This document shows, piece after piece, positions 38,083-47,694 of a stretch of DNA of 64,000 nt. A model generated the notes under the pieces. It saw nothing but the letters and a program-made list of their open reading frames with translations. It did not search any database and was not told the DNA's origin. Each line of letters starts with the position of its first letter. The first letter of the stretch is position 1. The position numbers were made by a program, and so were the translations under genes. The DNA is from Demequina sediminis (GTDB lineage: Bacteria > Actinomycetota > Actinomycetes > Actinomycetales > Demequinaceae), in NCBI RefSeq assembly GCF_030296675.1, contig NZ_AP027736.1, forward strand, positions 1,054,001-1,118,000. Reading direction: 5' to 3'.

Positions 38083-40271
38083 ATGGCACAGGAGCGGGGA
38101 CTCACGGCGGAGCGCAGCGGGCTTGCGGCCGAGCAAGAGGTGGTCGACGTGCTCTACGCGCGCGTCGACGCGCTACGCGACGAGGCCAGCGGGCGCCTCG
38201 CGGCGATCCGCAGGGAGGGGCCGTCGGGTTCGCCGCAGAACCGGTCCGAGCGCGACGCCTTCGCAACCCTGTACGAGGACCGCATCGCGCAACTCGACGC
38301 GGTCGAGGACAGGCTGTGCTTCGGCCGCCTCGACCTACGTGACGGCGAGCGCTTCTACGTGGGGCGCATCGGCCTGTCCGATGCGGAACACGCCCCCTCC
38401 TCACGGACTGGCGCGCCCCTGCCGCCCGCGCGTTCTACTCCGCGACGGCGGCCAATCCGGGCGACGTGGTCAACCGACGCCACCTCACCACCCAAGGGCG
38501 GCGCGTGGTCGCGGTCGAGGACGACGTCCTCGACGTCGACGCGCTGCGCGAGATGGGCGCCGATTCCGCTCTCGCGGGCGAGGGCGCACTGCTCGCCGCC
38601 CTGGGCGCGCGGCGCACGGGACGCATGGGCGACATCGTCGCGACCATCCAGGCGGAGCAGGATGCCGTCATCCGCGCGCCCATGTCGGGGGCCCTGGTCG
38701 TCCAGGGCGGGCCGGGTTCAGGAAAGACGGCCGTGGCGCTCCACCGCGCCGCGTTCCTGCTCTACCACCACCGCGAACAGCTCGAGTCGCGCGGCGTGCT
38801 GCTCATCGGGCCGTCGCGCACCTTCCTCCGATACATCGACCACGTGCTGCCCTCGCTGGGCGAGACGGGAGCGGTGTCGACGACCCTCGCGGGGCTCATT
38901 CCCGGCGTCGAGGCCTCGGCGATCGAGCCGGACGAGTCGGCCGAGATCAAGGGCCGCACGGTGATGGCGGACGTGATCAAGGCGGCCGTCCGCGAGCGCC
39001 AGCGCGTCCCGCGGGCCGATCGCGAGATCCGGATCGACGGCCGCACGGTCGAGATTCGCCGGTCCGACATCAAGGACGCGCAGGCCAAGGCGCGGCGCGA
39101 TGGTCGTCCCCACAACGAGGCGCGCGCGGTGTTTGCCAAGGAGATGATCTCGCGTCTCACCCGTCAGCTCGTCGAGCAACTCGAGGTCTACTCCGACGAG
39201 GACCGTCACGAGCTCGAGCGGGACGTGCGCGACGACAAGAACGTGCGCATCGCGATCAACCTGTGCTGGCTGCCCGTGACCGCAGAGCAGCTGCTGCGCG
39301 ATCTCTTCTCGAAGCCCCACCTGCTTGACTACGCTGCCGCGCGCCTGTCCCCCGACGAGCGCGACCTGCTGTTGCGGCCGCCTCACGCCCCGTTCACGGA
39401 GGCCGACGTGCCGCTACTCGACGAGGCAGCGGAGCTGCTCGGCGAGATGCCCGGCGGGCGCGCCCGCCGCTCGGACGAACCCTCGGCCGAGGAGATCCAG
39501 TACGCGAAGGACGTGCTCGACACGTTCGGCGCGCAGAGCATGATCAAGGTCGACGCCGAGACGCTCGCGTCACGCATGAAGGGCGGCACCACGCGCCTCT
39601 CCGTCGCCGAGCGCGCGTCCCGCGATCGCACGTGGACCTATGGGCACATCGTGGTGGACGAGGCGCAGGAACTCAGCCCCATGGCGTGGAGGATGCTGCT
39701 GCGGCGCTGCCCGACCAGGTCGTTCACGATCGTGGGCGACGTGGCGCAGAACACCTCGGTCGCCGGGACGCGGTGGTGGCCCGAGACGATGGATCCGCTG
39801 TTCCAGACGTCGTGGGAACTGCGCGAGCTCACCATCTCCTACCGTATTCCGGCCGCGGTCGCCGATGCCGCACAGTCCTACGCGCGCGCGGCGCGACTGC
39901 CGGTGAGCGACCTCAGGGCGGCACGCGAGATCGCCGATGCCACGTGCGCGACCCGTACGGACGATCCCGTCGAGACCGCGGCGGCGGTGGCGCGGCGGCA
40001 CGCCGCGTCGTTCGCGGGCGCCGAGGGCGGCCTGGTGGCCGTGATCGCCCACGAGCGGCACCTGAGTGCGCTGCGTGCGCGGCTGTCAGGCACCGAGGTC
40101 GAGGTGTGCACCGCTCGCGAGTCGAAGGGCCTCGAGTTCGATGTCGCCGTGGTGGTCGAGCCCGCCGAGATCGCGGCCCGCCCGGGCGATCTCTACGTGG
40201 CCCTCACGCGCCCGACGAAGCGCCTCGACATCGTGCACGCACGTCCGCTTCCCGAGGGCCTGGTGGTCTAG
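38083..40271 (+). CDS. helD: HelD-type RNA polymerase-associated helicase (frameshifted)
   Basis: UvrD-like superfamily 1 ATPase of about 730 residues. In Gram-positive bacteria HelD removes stalled RNA polymerase from DNA, and some confer rifampicin tolerance. The N-terminal coiled coil (AAEQEVVDVLYARVDALRDE) should reach into the secondary channel. A C run at 38393-38397 has lost a base; the next frame restores LLTDWRAPAARAFYSAT, the motif typical of this family. Walker A: GGPGSGKTAVALHRAA. Walker B: HIVVDEAQELSPMAWRML. Later: ISYRIPAAVADAAQSYARA and ESKGLEFDVAVVVEP. ATG 38083 has GGAGG at good distance; ATG 38077 is an alternative. A true UvrD is less likely given the coiled coil. Confidence 0.86.
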
Positions 40272-40287
40272 CGGCCGATTCCTCGCG

Positions 40288-40304
40288 GACCGCGTCCCGC
40301 GGTC
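40288..40304. terminator. Small hairpin between helD and the protease gene
   Basis: GACCGCG (40288-40294) and CGCGGTC (40298-40304) pair perfectly over a three-base loop. It lies between two convergent stops and overlaps the stop codon of the protease gene by two bases. There is no T run, so this is a weak candidate. Confidence 0.4.
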
Positions 40305-41112
40305 ACGTCCGCTCGCATCCCCCGGCGCCCGCGAGCGCAAGACCCTCGAGATCGCCCGGGCCCCAGTCCGTGAGCCGCAGGTTGGACTCGTGCATGAGCT
40401 CGCTCGTGTCGACCACGTGGGCGAGCCCGACGACGTGGGCGAGCTCGTGTGCCACGACCGCGCGCGCAAGGTCCGTGCCCCCAGGCTCGGACAAGAGCCG
40501 CTGCATGTCCTCGTCGTCGAGCACCACCACGCCCGCGCGCAGGAAGCGCGCGTCCCCATAGGCACCGGGCACCGCACTCGATCCCCCGAGGCCCGTGACG
40601 GTGCCCGCCAGGTCCGGGTTCTGACCCTCGTTCTGGAAGCCCACGACGATCGGCGCGAAGCGCTCGCCGTACCGCTCCTGGATGGGTGCGCGATCGAAGC
40701 TCACCGGCTCGTCGGTGCGTCCCTCGTACGCGAAGGACAGGCCCGTGGCCGCGGACACCTGAGCGACGGCCTCATGGATGAGCGGCTCGAAGCCCTCGGG
40801 CATGAGCGAGGGCGAGAGCACATAGGCGAGCGGGCGGCACGGGTCGTAGCGCACCGGCCCACCTCCCTCGCCGCCACTCGGAAACAGAAACGCGTGCTCG
40901 CCCGTGGTCGTGGGCGCCACCTGCGGAAGGATCCGTTCCGCGGGCCCGCTCGCCACCGGGATGCGCACCGTCACGCCCTCGGCATCGATCACGTTGCGCG
41001 GCGTGCCCCAGTGTTCGACGTCCGACCACGTCACGCCGCGCCACCAGGCGCCCGCGGCAAGCAGCATCGCGGCCACCGCGGCGATCCCGAGGATTCTGGC
41101 CAGCGATTTCAT
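40303..41112 (-). CDS. Membrane-anchored or secreted zinc metalloprotease
   Basis: 269 residues. The start MKSLARILGIAAVAAMLLAA is a signal peptide or N-terminal anchor. The catalytic motif HELAHVVGLAH near residue 220 is the extended HExxHxxGxxH signature of the metzincin clan (matrixin or astacin-like), with a Met in DTSELMHESN as the expected Met-turn. The region before it (AVAQVSAATGLSFAYEGRTD, YGERFAPIVVGFQNEG) resembles matrixin N-terminal strands. Its substrate is not known. It faces helD and is divergent from serA. No prodomain cysteine switch is visible. Confidence 0.82.
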   Translation of the reverse strand: MKSLARILGIAAVAAMLLAAGAWWRGVTWSDVEHWGTPRNVIDAEGVTVRIPVASGPAERILPQVAPTTTGEHAFLFPSGGEGGGPVRYDPCRPLAYVLSPSLMPEGFEPLIHEAVAQVSAATGLSFAYEGRTDEPVSFDRAPIQERYGERFAPIVVGFQNEGQNPDLAGTVTGLGGSSAVPGAYGDARFLRAGVVVLDDEDMQRLLSEPGGTDLARAVVAHELAHVVGLAHVVDTSELMHESNLRLTDWGPGDLEGLALAGAGGCERT

Positions 41113-41207
41113 GGCGACACTCTGCCATGGCTCCACCGGCACGGACGTCACCCCTGACCGCGCGGGCGGAGTTGGAGAAGAACGGGAAGTGCGAGACGAT
41201 AGCGCCC

Positions 41208-42403
41208 GTGCGCGCACTGCTACTAGAGAACCTCGCCCCCAGGCCACCCAGATCCTCGAGGCCGCCGGCATCGCCGTCGAGAACCACGTCGGAGCCATGG
41301 ATGAAGACGAGCTGATTGCCGAGCTCCAGGGCGTCCAGCTGCTGGGCATCCGCTCGAAGACTCAGCTCACCGAGCGCGTCATGGCGGCGTGTCCCGACCT
41401 CATCGCGGTGGGCGCCTTCTCGATCGGCACCAACCAGATCGACCTCGCCGCCGCCGCGCGGCGCGGCATCGCGGCCTTCAACGCGCCCTTCTCCAACACC
41501 CGGTCCGTGGTCGAGATGGCGGTGTCCGAGATGATCTCGCTGACGCGCCGCCTGCCCGACCACAACCGCAACCTGCACAACGGCGTGTGGTCGAAGTCGG
41601 CCGCCGGCGCCCACGAGATCCGCGGCCGTACGCTCGGAATCGTCGGCTACGGCAACATCGGCTCGCAGCTGTCCGTGATCGCCGAGGCGCTCGGCATGAA
41701 CGTGATCTTCTACGACAGCGCGGAGAAGCTCGCGCTCGGCAACGCTACGCGCATGTCCAGCCTCGAGGCGCTGCTCGCGCAGGCGGACATCGTCACCCTG
41801 CACGTGGACGGACGGAGCGGCAACTCCGGCTTCTTCGGGCGCGAGCAGTTCGCGGCCATGAAGCAGGGCGCGCTGTTCCTCAACCTTTCGCGTGGCTTCA
41901 TCGTCGACCTCGAGGCGCTCAAGGCGGGCCTCGAAAACGGCAGCATCGGCGGCGCGGCCGTCGACGTCTTCCCCGACGAGCCCAAGAAGACGGGCGACCC
42001 CTTCTCCTCGCCGCTGCAGAACATGCCCAATGTCATCCTCACCCCGCACATCGGCGGATCGACCGAGGAGGCCCAGCGCGACATCGGCATCTTTGTCGCG
42101 ACCCGCCTGCGCGACTACGTGTTCCACGCGTCGACCTCGCTGAGCGTCAACCTGCCCAACCTGTCCCTCGACCAGGTCCAGGGCTCGCACCGCGTGGCTC
42201 ACCTTCACGAGAACATCCCCGGCGTGCTGGCCGCGGTCAACCAGGTCTTCGCCGCCCACAATGTCAACATCGACGCGCAGCTGCTGGGCACGCGCGGAGA
42301 GCTGGGCTACGTGGTGACGGACGTCGCCGCGGGCATTGACGACGACGCCGTCGCGGCACTGTCGAGCATGCCAGGCACGGTCCGCCTGCGGGTGCTCTCA
42401 TAG
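41208..42403 (+). CDS. serA: D-3-phosphoglycerate dehydrogenase (frameshifted)
   Basis: First enzyme of serine synthesis (3-phosphoglycerate to 3-phosphohydroxypyruvate, NAD). GTG 41208 gives VRALLLENLAP, then a five-base C run at 41236-41240 has lost one base and the frame continues QATQILEAAGIAVENHVGAM. Rossmann fold: GRTLGIVGYGNIGSQLSV. Active-site region: LSRGFIVDLEALKAGLENG and VILTPHIGGSTEEAQRDIG. A C-terminal ACT domain (HENIPGVLAAVNQVFAAHN) provides serine feedback. About 398 residues, the short E. coli-like class with ACT but without the extra intervening domain. The next gene begins 2 bp later. Confidence 0.93.
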
Positions 42404-42405
42404 AC

Positions 42406-43850
42406 GTGCCCGACTCCCCCGCCGCGGCATCGTTCGCGGACCTCGGGCTGCCGGGCGCCATGGTGGACGCGCTGCGCCGCCACGGCATCGAGCGTGCGTT
42501 TCCGATTCAGGCGGCCACCATCGCCGATGCCCTGGCCGGGCGAGACGTGCTGGGCAAGGCCCGCACGGGATCGGGAAAGACGCTCGGCTTCGGGCTGCCC
42601 GCGATCGTCAGGCTCGCGGACGGCGAACGTCCGACGCCCCGACGCCCCCGCGCCGTGGTGCTCGTGCCCACGAGGGAACTGGGCATGCAGGTGTCCGATG
42701 CGCTCGAGCCCTACGCGCACGCGATGCACGTGTCCCTCAAGCTCGTGGCCGGCGGGCTGTCGATGTCCAAGCAGGTTCAGGCGCTGGACCGTGGCGTTCA
42801 CCTGGTGATCGCGACGCCGGGGCGGCTCGCGGACCTCGTGCGCAGAAAACACGCGGATCTCAGTAGGACCGAGCTGGTCATCATCGACGAGGCCGACCAC
42901 ATGGCGGACATGGGCTTCATGGACGAGATCACGCAGATCCTGGCGCGCGTGCCGCGCGGCGGTCAGCGGCTGTTGTTCTCGGCGACGCTCGACGGCGACG
43001 TGGACCGCCTCGTGTCGACCTACATGAACGACCCCGTGCTGCACGACGTCACCGGTGGGGAACCCGCGCACGCATCGATGCGCCACGTGGGTCTCAACGT
43101 GCCGCCGCACCTCAAGTACCGGATCGCGACGCGCATCGCCGCCCGCGAGGGGCGCACGATCGTCTTCGTGCGTACCAAGCTCGCGACCGAGCGCATCGCG
43201 CAGGACATGCGCGCCGAGGGCGTGCTGGCGGTCGCGCTTCACGGCGACCGCTCGCAGGTCGAGCGCAATCATGCGATCGCGGCCTTCCGTGCGGGCGACG
43301 TGCCCGTCTTGGTCGCGACCGATGTCGCGGCGCGCGGCATCCACGTCGATCATGTCGACCTGGTCCTCCAGCTGGACCCGCCGACCGATCCCAAGGACTA
43401 CACGCACCGCTCCGGCCGCACGGCGCGCGCGGGCGACGAGGGCCTCGTGGTCACGCTCGTGCTGCCCCACCAGCGCCGCACGACCGACCGCATGCTCGAA
43501 CGCGCGGGGGTCGACGTGATGTTCCGCAAGGTGCGCGGAGACGATGCCGAGTCGCTCGCGCTCGTCGACGGCCTCACCGGGGCGCGCGCCCCCTCGGGAG
43601 TTCCCGTCGAGGAGCCCCGGCCGCAGCGCACCGAGCGACGAGGGCGCTACGACCGTCCCGGCCGCTCGGGGGTGCGGGCGGTGCGGGCCGCTCCGGTGGT
43701 TCCGGGCGTTCGGGAGGTTCGGGGCGCGGCGGCAGTTCCGGTCGCTCGGGTGGTTCCGGTCGCTCGGGTGGAGCGGGGCGTCCCGCGCGACCCGAGGGTC
43801 GAGGCGCTCCGCCCCGTTCGACTCGCGGATGGCGCGACGACGACCGCTAA
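42406..43850 (+). CDS. DEAD-box RNA helicase with Gly/Ser/Arg tail (frameshifted)
   Basis: ATP-dependent RNA unwinding enzyme, RhlE/DeaD-like. GTG 42406 follows serA by 2 bp. Q motif: FADLGLPGAMVDALRRHG with IERAFPIQAATI. Walker A: ARTGSGKTLGFGLPA. DEAD: VIIDEADHMADMGF. SAT: LLFSATLDGDVDRL. Domain 2: VALHGDRSQVERNHAI, LVATDVAARGIHVDHVDLV, HRSGRTARAG. A five-base G run at 43668-43672 has lost one base. One frame over, the tail becomes a GRSGG/GGSGRS repeat ending GWRDDDR at TAA 43850, a common RNA-binding tail. The uncorrected frame would instead run to 43974 into the nrdR region with no recognisable sequence. Confidence 0.9.
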
Positions 43851-43895
43851 CGCGGCGGGGACCCGACAGGGTTTCTTCCGAACCGCAATGCGCGA

Positions 43896-44354
43896 CTACT
43901 CGCCTCGCGCGTCCTCTTCGCGGAGGCGAGCAATCGCGGACTCGAAGTCCTCGAGGGTGTCGAAGGCCTGGTAGACGCTGGCGAAGCGCAGGTACGCGAT
44001 CTCGTCGAGCTCGCGCAGCGGGGGCAGGATCGCGAGACCGATGTCGAGGGCGTTGATCTCGGCCTGGCCGTTGGCGCGAATCGCCTCCTCGACCTTCTGC
44101 GCCAACACCGCGAGGTCATCGTCGCTCACGGGGCGACCCTGGCAGGCCTTCCGCACCCCCGAGACGATCTTGTCCCGGCTAAAGGGCTCGGTCACACCGT
44201 TTCGCTTGACCACCGCGAGGCTGGCCGTCTCGACGGTCGTGAAGCGCTTGCCGCATGCCGGGCACTCGCGGCGCCGGCGAATCGACGAGCCATCATCGGC
44301 AGTGCGCGAGTCGACCACGCGGGAATCGGCGTTCCTACAGAACGGGCAGTGCAT
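43896..44354 (-). CDS. nrdR: Ribonucleotide reductase repressor NrdR
   Basis: ATP/dATP-sensing repressor of ribonucleotide reductase genes. From ATG 44354 it starts [17 protein letters not shown] with a zinc ribbon (CPFC and CPACGKRF). An ATP-cone follows from about residue 47: [30 protein letters not shown] at the C-terminus. 152 residues, family length. An upstream in-frame start would add 11 residues that are not conserved. It faces the DEAD-box gene and lies 102 bp after the LysM gene, the usual lexA-LysM-nrdR order of actinobacteria. Confidence 0.95.
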   Translation of the reverse strand: MHCPFCRNADSRVVDSRTADDGSSIRRRRECPACGKRFTTVETASLAVVKRNGVTEPFSRDKIVSGVRKACQGRPVSDDDLAVLAQKVEEAIRANGQAEINALDIGLAILPPLRELDEIAYLRFASVYQAFDTLEDFESAIARLREEDARGE

Positions 44355-44456
44355 GTGGACACTCTGCCACGAGAGCGCGTGTGTCATGAACCGCCCCCGT
44401 CTCTCGCCGTGTCAGCGATGGCACGGACGCCCGGCGAGTGAGGGTCGGGACTCCGG

Positions 44457-44798
44457 TCAGCCAGCGACGGGCAGGAAGATCTGCTCGCCCGCGTCCACCG
44501 CGGTCGAGGACATCGCGTTGAGATGCTGGATCTCGGTCAGCGTGTCGCGGACATCGTGCCCGGCGGGGGTACGGGCCGCGGCGATCGACCACAGGGTCTC
44601 CCCCGACCCGACCGTGTAGGAGTCCACCGCCGCCTCGGAGCCGCCCGCTCCACCACCGTGCCCACCCGTGCCGTCGGAGGCGAAGGCCTGCGGGCCGATG
44701 ACCGCCGCGCCGATCAGGAGCGAAACGACGGCAAGGAAGCGTCCGGTGCGGGCGCGCCTGGCCTTGGCCACCGGGTTCTGCGGTGCGTAGATGCTCAT
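44457..44798 (-). CDS. SOS-controlled LysM protein (YneA-like division inhibitor)
   Basis: 113 residues. An N-terminal basic region (MSIYAPQNPVAKARRARTG) precedes a membrane or signal helix (RFLAVVSLLIGAAVIGPQAF), a Gly-rich linker and one LysM domain (SYTVGSGETLWSIAA, IQHLNAMSSTAVDAGEQIF). LysM proteins divergent from lexA act as SOS-induced cell division inhibitors or wall hydrolases in other Gram-positives (YneA, Rv2719c/ChiZ). Two LexA boxes lie 16-46 bp before ATG 44798, overlapping its promoter. No catalytic domain is present, so a division-block role is more likely than hydrolysis. The function is inferred. Confidence 0.85.
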   Translation of the reverse strand: MSIYAPQNPVAKARRARTGRFLAVVSLLIGAAVIGPQAFASDGTGGHGGGAGGSEAAVDSYTVGSGETLWSIAAARTPAGHDVRDTLTEIQHLNAMSSTAVDAGEQIFLPVAG

Positions 44799-44813
44799 CA
44801 GTGCCTCCTTCGT

Positions 44814-44844
44814 TCGAACGTATGTTCTATCGAACGTATGTTCT
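44814..44844. promoter_or_regulatory. Two tandem LexA (SOS) boxes before the LysM gene
   Basis: TCGAACGTATGTTCT occurs twice in a row, at 44814-44828 and 44830-44844, separated by one base. Both match the Gram-positive LexA consensus of TCGAAC, four bases, GTTCGA with the last bases changed. They lie 16-46 bp before the LysM start and about 130 bp before lexA, so they should mainly repress the LysM gene. Confidence 0.85.
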
Positions 44845-44881
44845 AGTTCTAGCAGTCCCGGCCGACACTGGCAAGACTCGC

Positions 44882-44897
44882 TCGAACATATGTTTGA
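44882..44897 (+). promoter_or_regulatory. LexA box in the lexA promoter
   Basis: TCGAACATATGTTTGA, one base off a perfect SOS palindrome, lies 79 bp before the lexA start. A possible -35 TTTGAT (44893-44898) overlaps it and a possible -10 TAACGT (44917-44922) follows at an 18 bp spacing, so LexA would block its own promoter. The promoter elements are a guess from spacing. Confidence 0.75.
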
Positions 44898-44975
44898 TTT
44901 GACGCTCGGCTTGCCCTAACGTCGTGAGACAAGAGGACCACCAGGGTCTGACAGCGACGATCGCGGGAGGCGCTT

Positions 44976-45728
44976 ATGGCACACGACGAGGCGGGCCGAC
45001 TCGGCTCGACCGCCCCGGAGGGCGCGACGATCCACGAGCTGCGTGACCCCGAGACGGGTCTCACGACCCGCCAGCGCGCGGTGGTCGACTTCATTCGCGC
45101 CACGGTTCTCGACCGGGGCTATCCCCCATCGATGCGAGAGATCGGCGAGGCCGTGGGTCTCACGTCGACCTCATCGGTCAAGCACCAGCTCACGGCCCTC
45201 GAGGCCAAGGGGGTGCTGAGGCGAGACCCGCATCGTCCCCGCGCGATCGAGGTCGTGCTCCCCGGCGAGCCCGCGGCGACCCCCGAGGCCCTGCCGCAGG
45301 ACGACGAGGGCTCCGCCATGGCGAGCGCCACGCCGCTCGCGCCGGCGGACGACGACTCGACGCGGGTCCCGCTCGTCGGCCGCATCGCGGCGGGCGGGCC
45401 GATCCTCGCGGATCAGGCGGTCGAGGACACGTTCACGCTGCCGCGTCGACTCACCGGTGACGGCGAGCTCTTCATGTTGCAGGTGTCCGGCGACTCGATG
45501 ATCGATGCGGCGATCTGCGACGGCGACTGGGTCGTGGTGCGCCGCCAGAACGATGCCGAGAACGGCGACATCGTCGCGGCGCTGCTCGACGACGAGGCGA
45601 CCGTGAAGACCTTCCGCCACCGCGACGGCCGGGTGTGGCTCATGCCGCACAACCCCGCGTACACCCCGATCGACGGCACCCACGCCAGCATCATGGGCAA
45701 GGTGGTCTCGGTGCTGAGGCGCGTGTAG
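44976..45728 (+). CDS. lexA: SOS repressor LexA
   Basis: Represses DNA damage genes and self-cleaves with RecA. 250 residues. ATG 44976 has GGGAGG upstream. A winged-helix domain reads [20 protein letters not shown] and [21 protein letters not shown] linker (about residues 95-125) leads to the cleavage site IAAGGP with Ala-Gly near residue 137. Catalytic Ser is in [12 protein letters not shown] (near 174) and Lys in [10 protein letters not shown] (near 211). All functional residues are present. It faces dinG with only 17 bp between stops. Confidence 0.97.
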   Translation: MAHDEAGRLGSTAPEGATIHELRDPETGLTTRQRAVVDFIRATVLDRGYPPSMREIGEAVGLTSTSSVKHQLTALEAKGVLRRDPHRPRAIEVVLPGEPAATPEALPQDDEGSAMASATPLAPADDDSTRVPLVGRIAAGGPILADQAVEDTFTLPRRLTGDGELFMLQVSGDSMIDAAICDGDWVVVRRQNDAENGDIVAALLDDEATVKTFRHRDGRVWLMPHNPAYTPIDGTHASIMGKVVSVLRRV

Positions 45729-45745
45729 TAGCCCGCGACCTCCCG

Positions 45746-47694
45746 CTAGGACTCGGCGAGCCTGCGCAACGCGCCCAGCGCGGTGTCGCGATCCGTGGTG
45801 GGCCACAGGTCGGGCATCGAGCGGCGCAGGAAGCCGCCGTACCCTGCCGTCGCGAGTCGGGGATCCAACACGGCGACCACGCCGCGGTCACTGGTCGAGC
45901 GAATGAGCCTGCCCGCGCCCTGAGCGAGGAGCAGCGCCGCGTGCGTGGCCGAGACCGCCATGAAGCCGTTGCCTCCCGCCGCGGCGACGGCCTCGGTGCG
46001 CGCCTGCGAGATCGGCTCGTCGGGCCGCGGGAACGGGATGCGGTCGATCACGACCAGGCTCGCGGTGCGACCAGGCACGTCGATGCCCTGCCACAGCGAC
46101 GTCGATCCGAACAGGCACGTCGCCTCGTCCTCCGCGAAGCGCTTGACCAGGGTCGGGAGTTGGTCGTCGAGCTGATAGAGGATCGGCACGTCGAGGCGCT
46201 CGCGCATCGCCTCCGCCGCCGCCTGCGCCGCGCGGTGGGACGAGAACAGCCCCAGGGTGCGGCCGCCCGCGGCCTCGATCAGGGCCGCGAGCTCGTCGAG
46301 CGCCTCGGGGCCGATTCCCCCCATGCCCGGCTTGGGAAGGTGACGCGCGACGTACAGGATGCCCTGCCGCGGGTAGTCGAACGGGCTGCCCGCGTCGAGG
46401 GTCGCGGGCGAGTCGACGCCGAGGTGGCGCGAGATCGCCGTGAAGTCGCCGCCGAGCGCGAGTGTCGCCGAGGTCATGACGGAGGCCTTCTCGTCGAGCA
46501 GCTTGGTCCGAATGAGCCCCGCGACATCGAGCGGCGCCGCGACGATCCTCTCGGCGAGGCGCGAGTCGTAGTCGCCGTCACGCGGGGCGAGCCACACCAC
46601 GTAGCGACCGTGCTCTCCCTGGAGCTCCCCGCACACGTCCACGACCTCGGACAACGCCGCGCTGGCCACCTTGCCCGCGGCCCCCGCCTGCTCGGCGTGC
46701 TTCTGCACCTCGCTCACGCAGCGGCGCGCGGCGGCGCGCACCTCCTCCACGGCCACCGCGAGCGGCTCGGGCAGCCCTTGGCGGAGACGGCCGGCTTCGC
46801 AGTCCCCCAGCGCGCCGTCGAGGTGCCGTGCGGCCCGATCCAGGTCCTCGGTCACGACTCCACAGCGGCGCACGGCACGCGCCGCGCGGTCGACGGCAGC
46901 CACGGTGAGCTCGTGGGTCGCCGAGGAGGTGATGCGCTGGACGAGCTCGTGAGCCTCGTCGACGATGAGCACCGCATGCTCACCCAGCATGTCGTGACTT
47001 GTCGCCTGCACGCCCAGCACGGCGTGGTTGGTGACCACGACGTGCGCGTGGGCCGCCGTGTCCCTCGCGCGCTGAGAGAAGCACTCCGCGACCGCGGGAC
47101 ACTTGGACTCGAGGCACTCGCGTCCGCTCACGGACACCTGCGACCACGCACGGCCACTCACACCGGGCACGAGGTCGTCGCGATCGCCCGTGTCGGTCGT
47201 GTCGGCCCACTCGTTGAGGCGCACGACCTCGCGGCCCAGTTCGCTCGTAGGGCCGAGCGGCAGCATGTCATCGTCTGGCTCGGGGTAGCCGCCCCCATCT
47301 TGTGGACGCACAGGTAGTTCGCCCGGCCCTTGAACAGCGCGATGCGCACCGGCTCACCGAGCACGGGCTCGAGCGCGGCGGCGACGAGCGGCAGGTCCTT
47401 CGTGAAGATCTGACGCTGCAAGGCCAGGGTCGCCGTCGACACGATCACGCGGCCGCCGGTGCGCACCGCATGAGCCACGGCGGGCACCAGGTAGCCCAGG
47501 GACTTGCCCGTTCCCGTGCCCGCCTGAACCAGCGCATGCTCGGACGCGGCCAGGGCATCGGCGACCGCGTGCGCCATCGCGACCTGTCCCTCGCGCGGGT
47601 GACCGCCGATCGCCCCCACGGCGCGCGCGAGCAACGCGTCCGTGTCCGCCCCAGACGTCCCCTCGGCATCGGCCACGGTGCCCGAGGCGGTCAC
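45746..47694 (-). CDS. dinG: DinG-family ATP-dependent helicase (frameshifted)
   Basis: XPD/DinG-type superfamily 2 helicase linked to DNA repair. GTG 47694 overlaps the hflX stop (GTGA). N-terminal Walker A: VQAGTGTGKSLGYLVPAV; then STATLALQRQIFTKDLPL and GRANYLCVHKMG. A five-base C run at 47292-47296 has lost one base; after it the protein continues GGYPEPDDDMLPLGP, Cys residues GRECLESKCPAVAEC (possible Fe-S ligands), DEAH in LIVDEAHELV, and FGSTSLWQGIDVPGRTASLV and GRLIRSTSDRGVVAVLDPR. Joined length about 650 residues. A DinG/YoaA role is inferred from the Fe-S motif. Confidence 0.9.

Noticed and set aside
44403-44438. Inverted CTCGCCG/CGGCGAG between the LysM gene and nrdR
   Set aside because: Seven-base arms with a long, poorly paired loop and no T run. 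Too weak to call a terminator.
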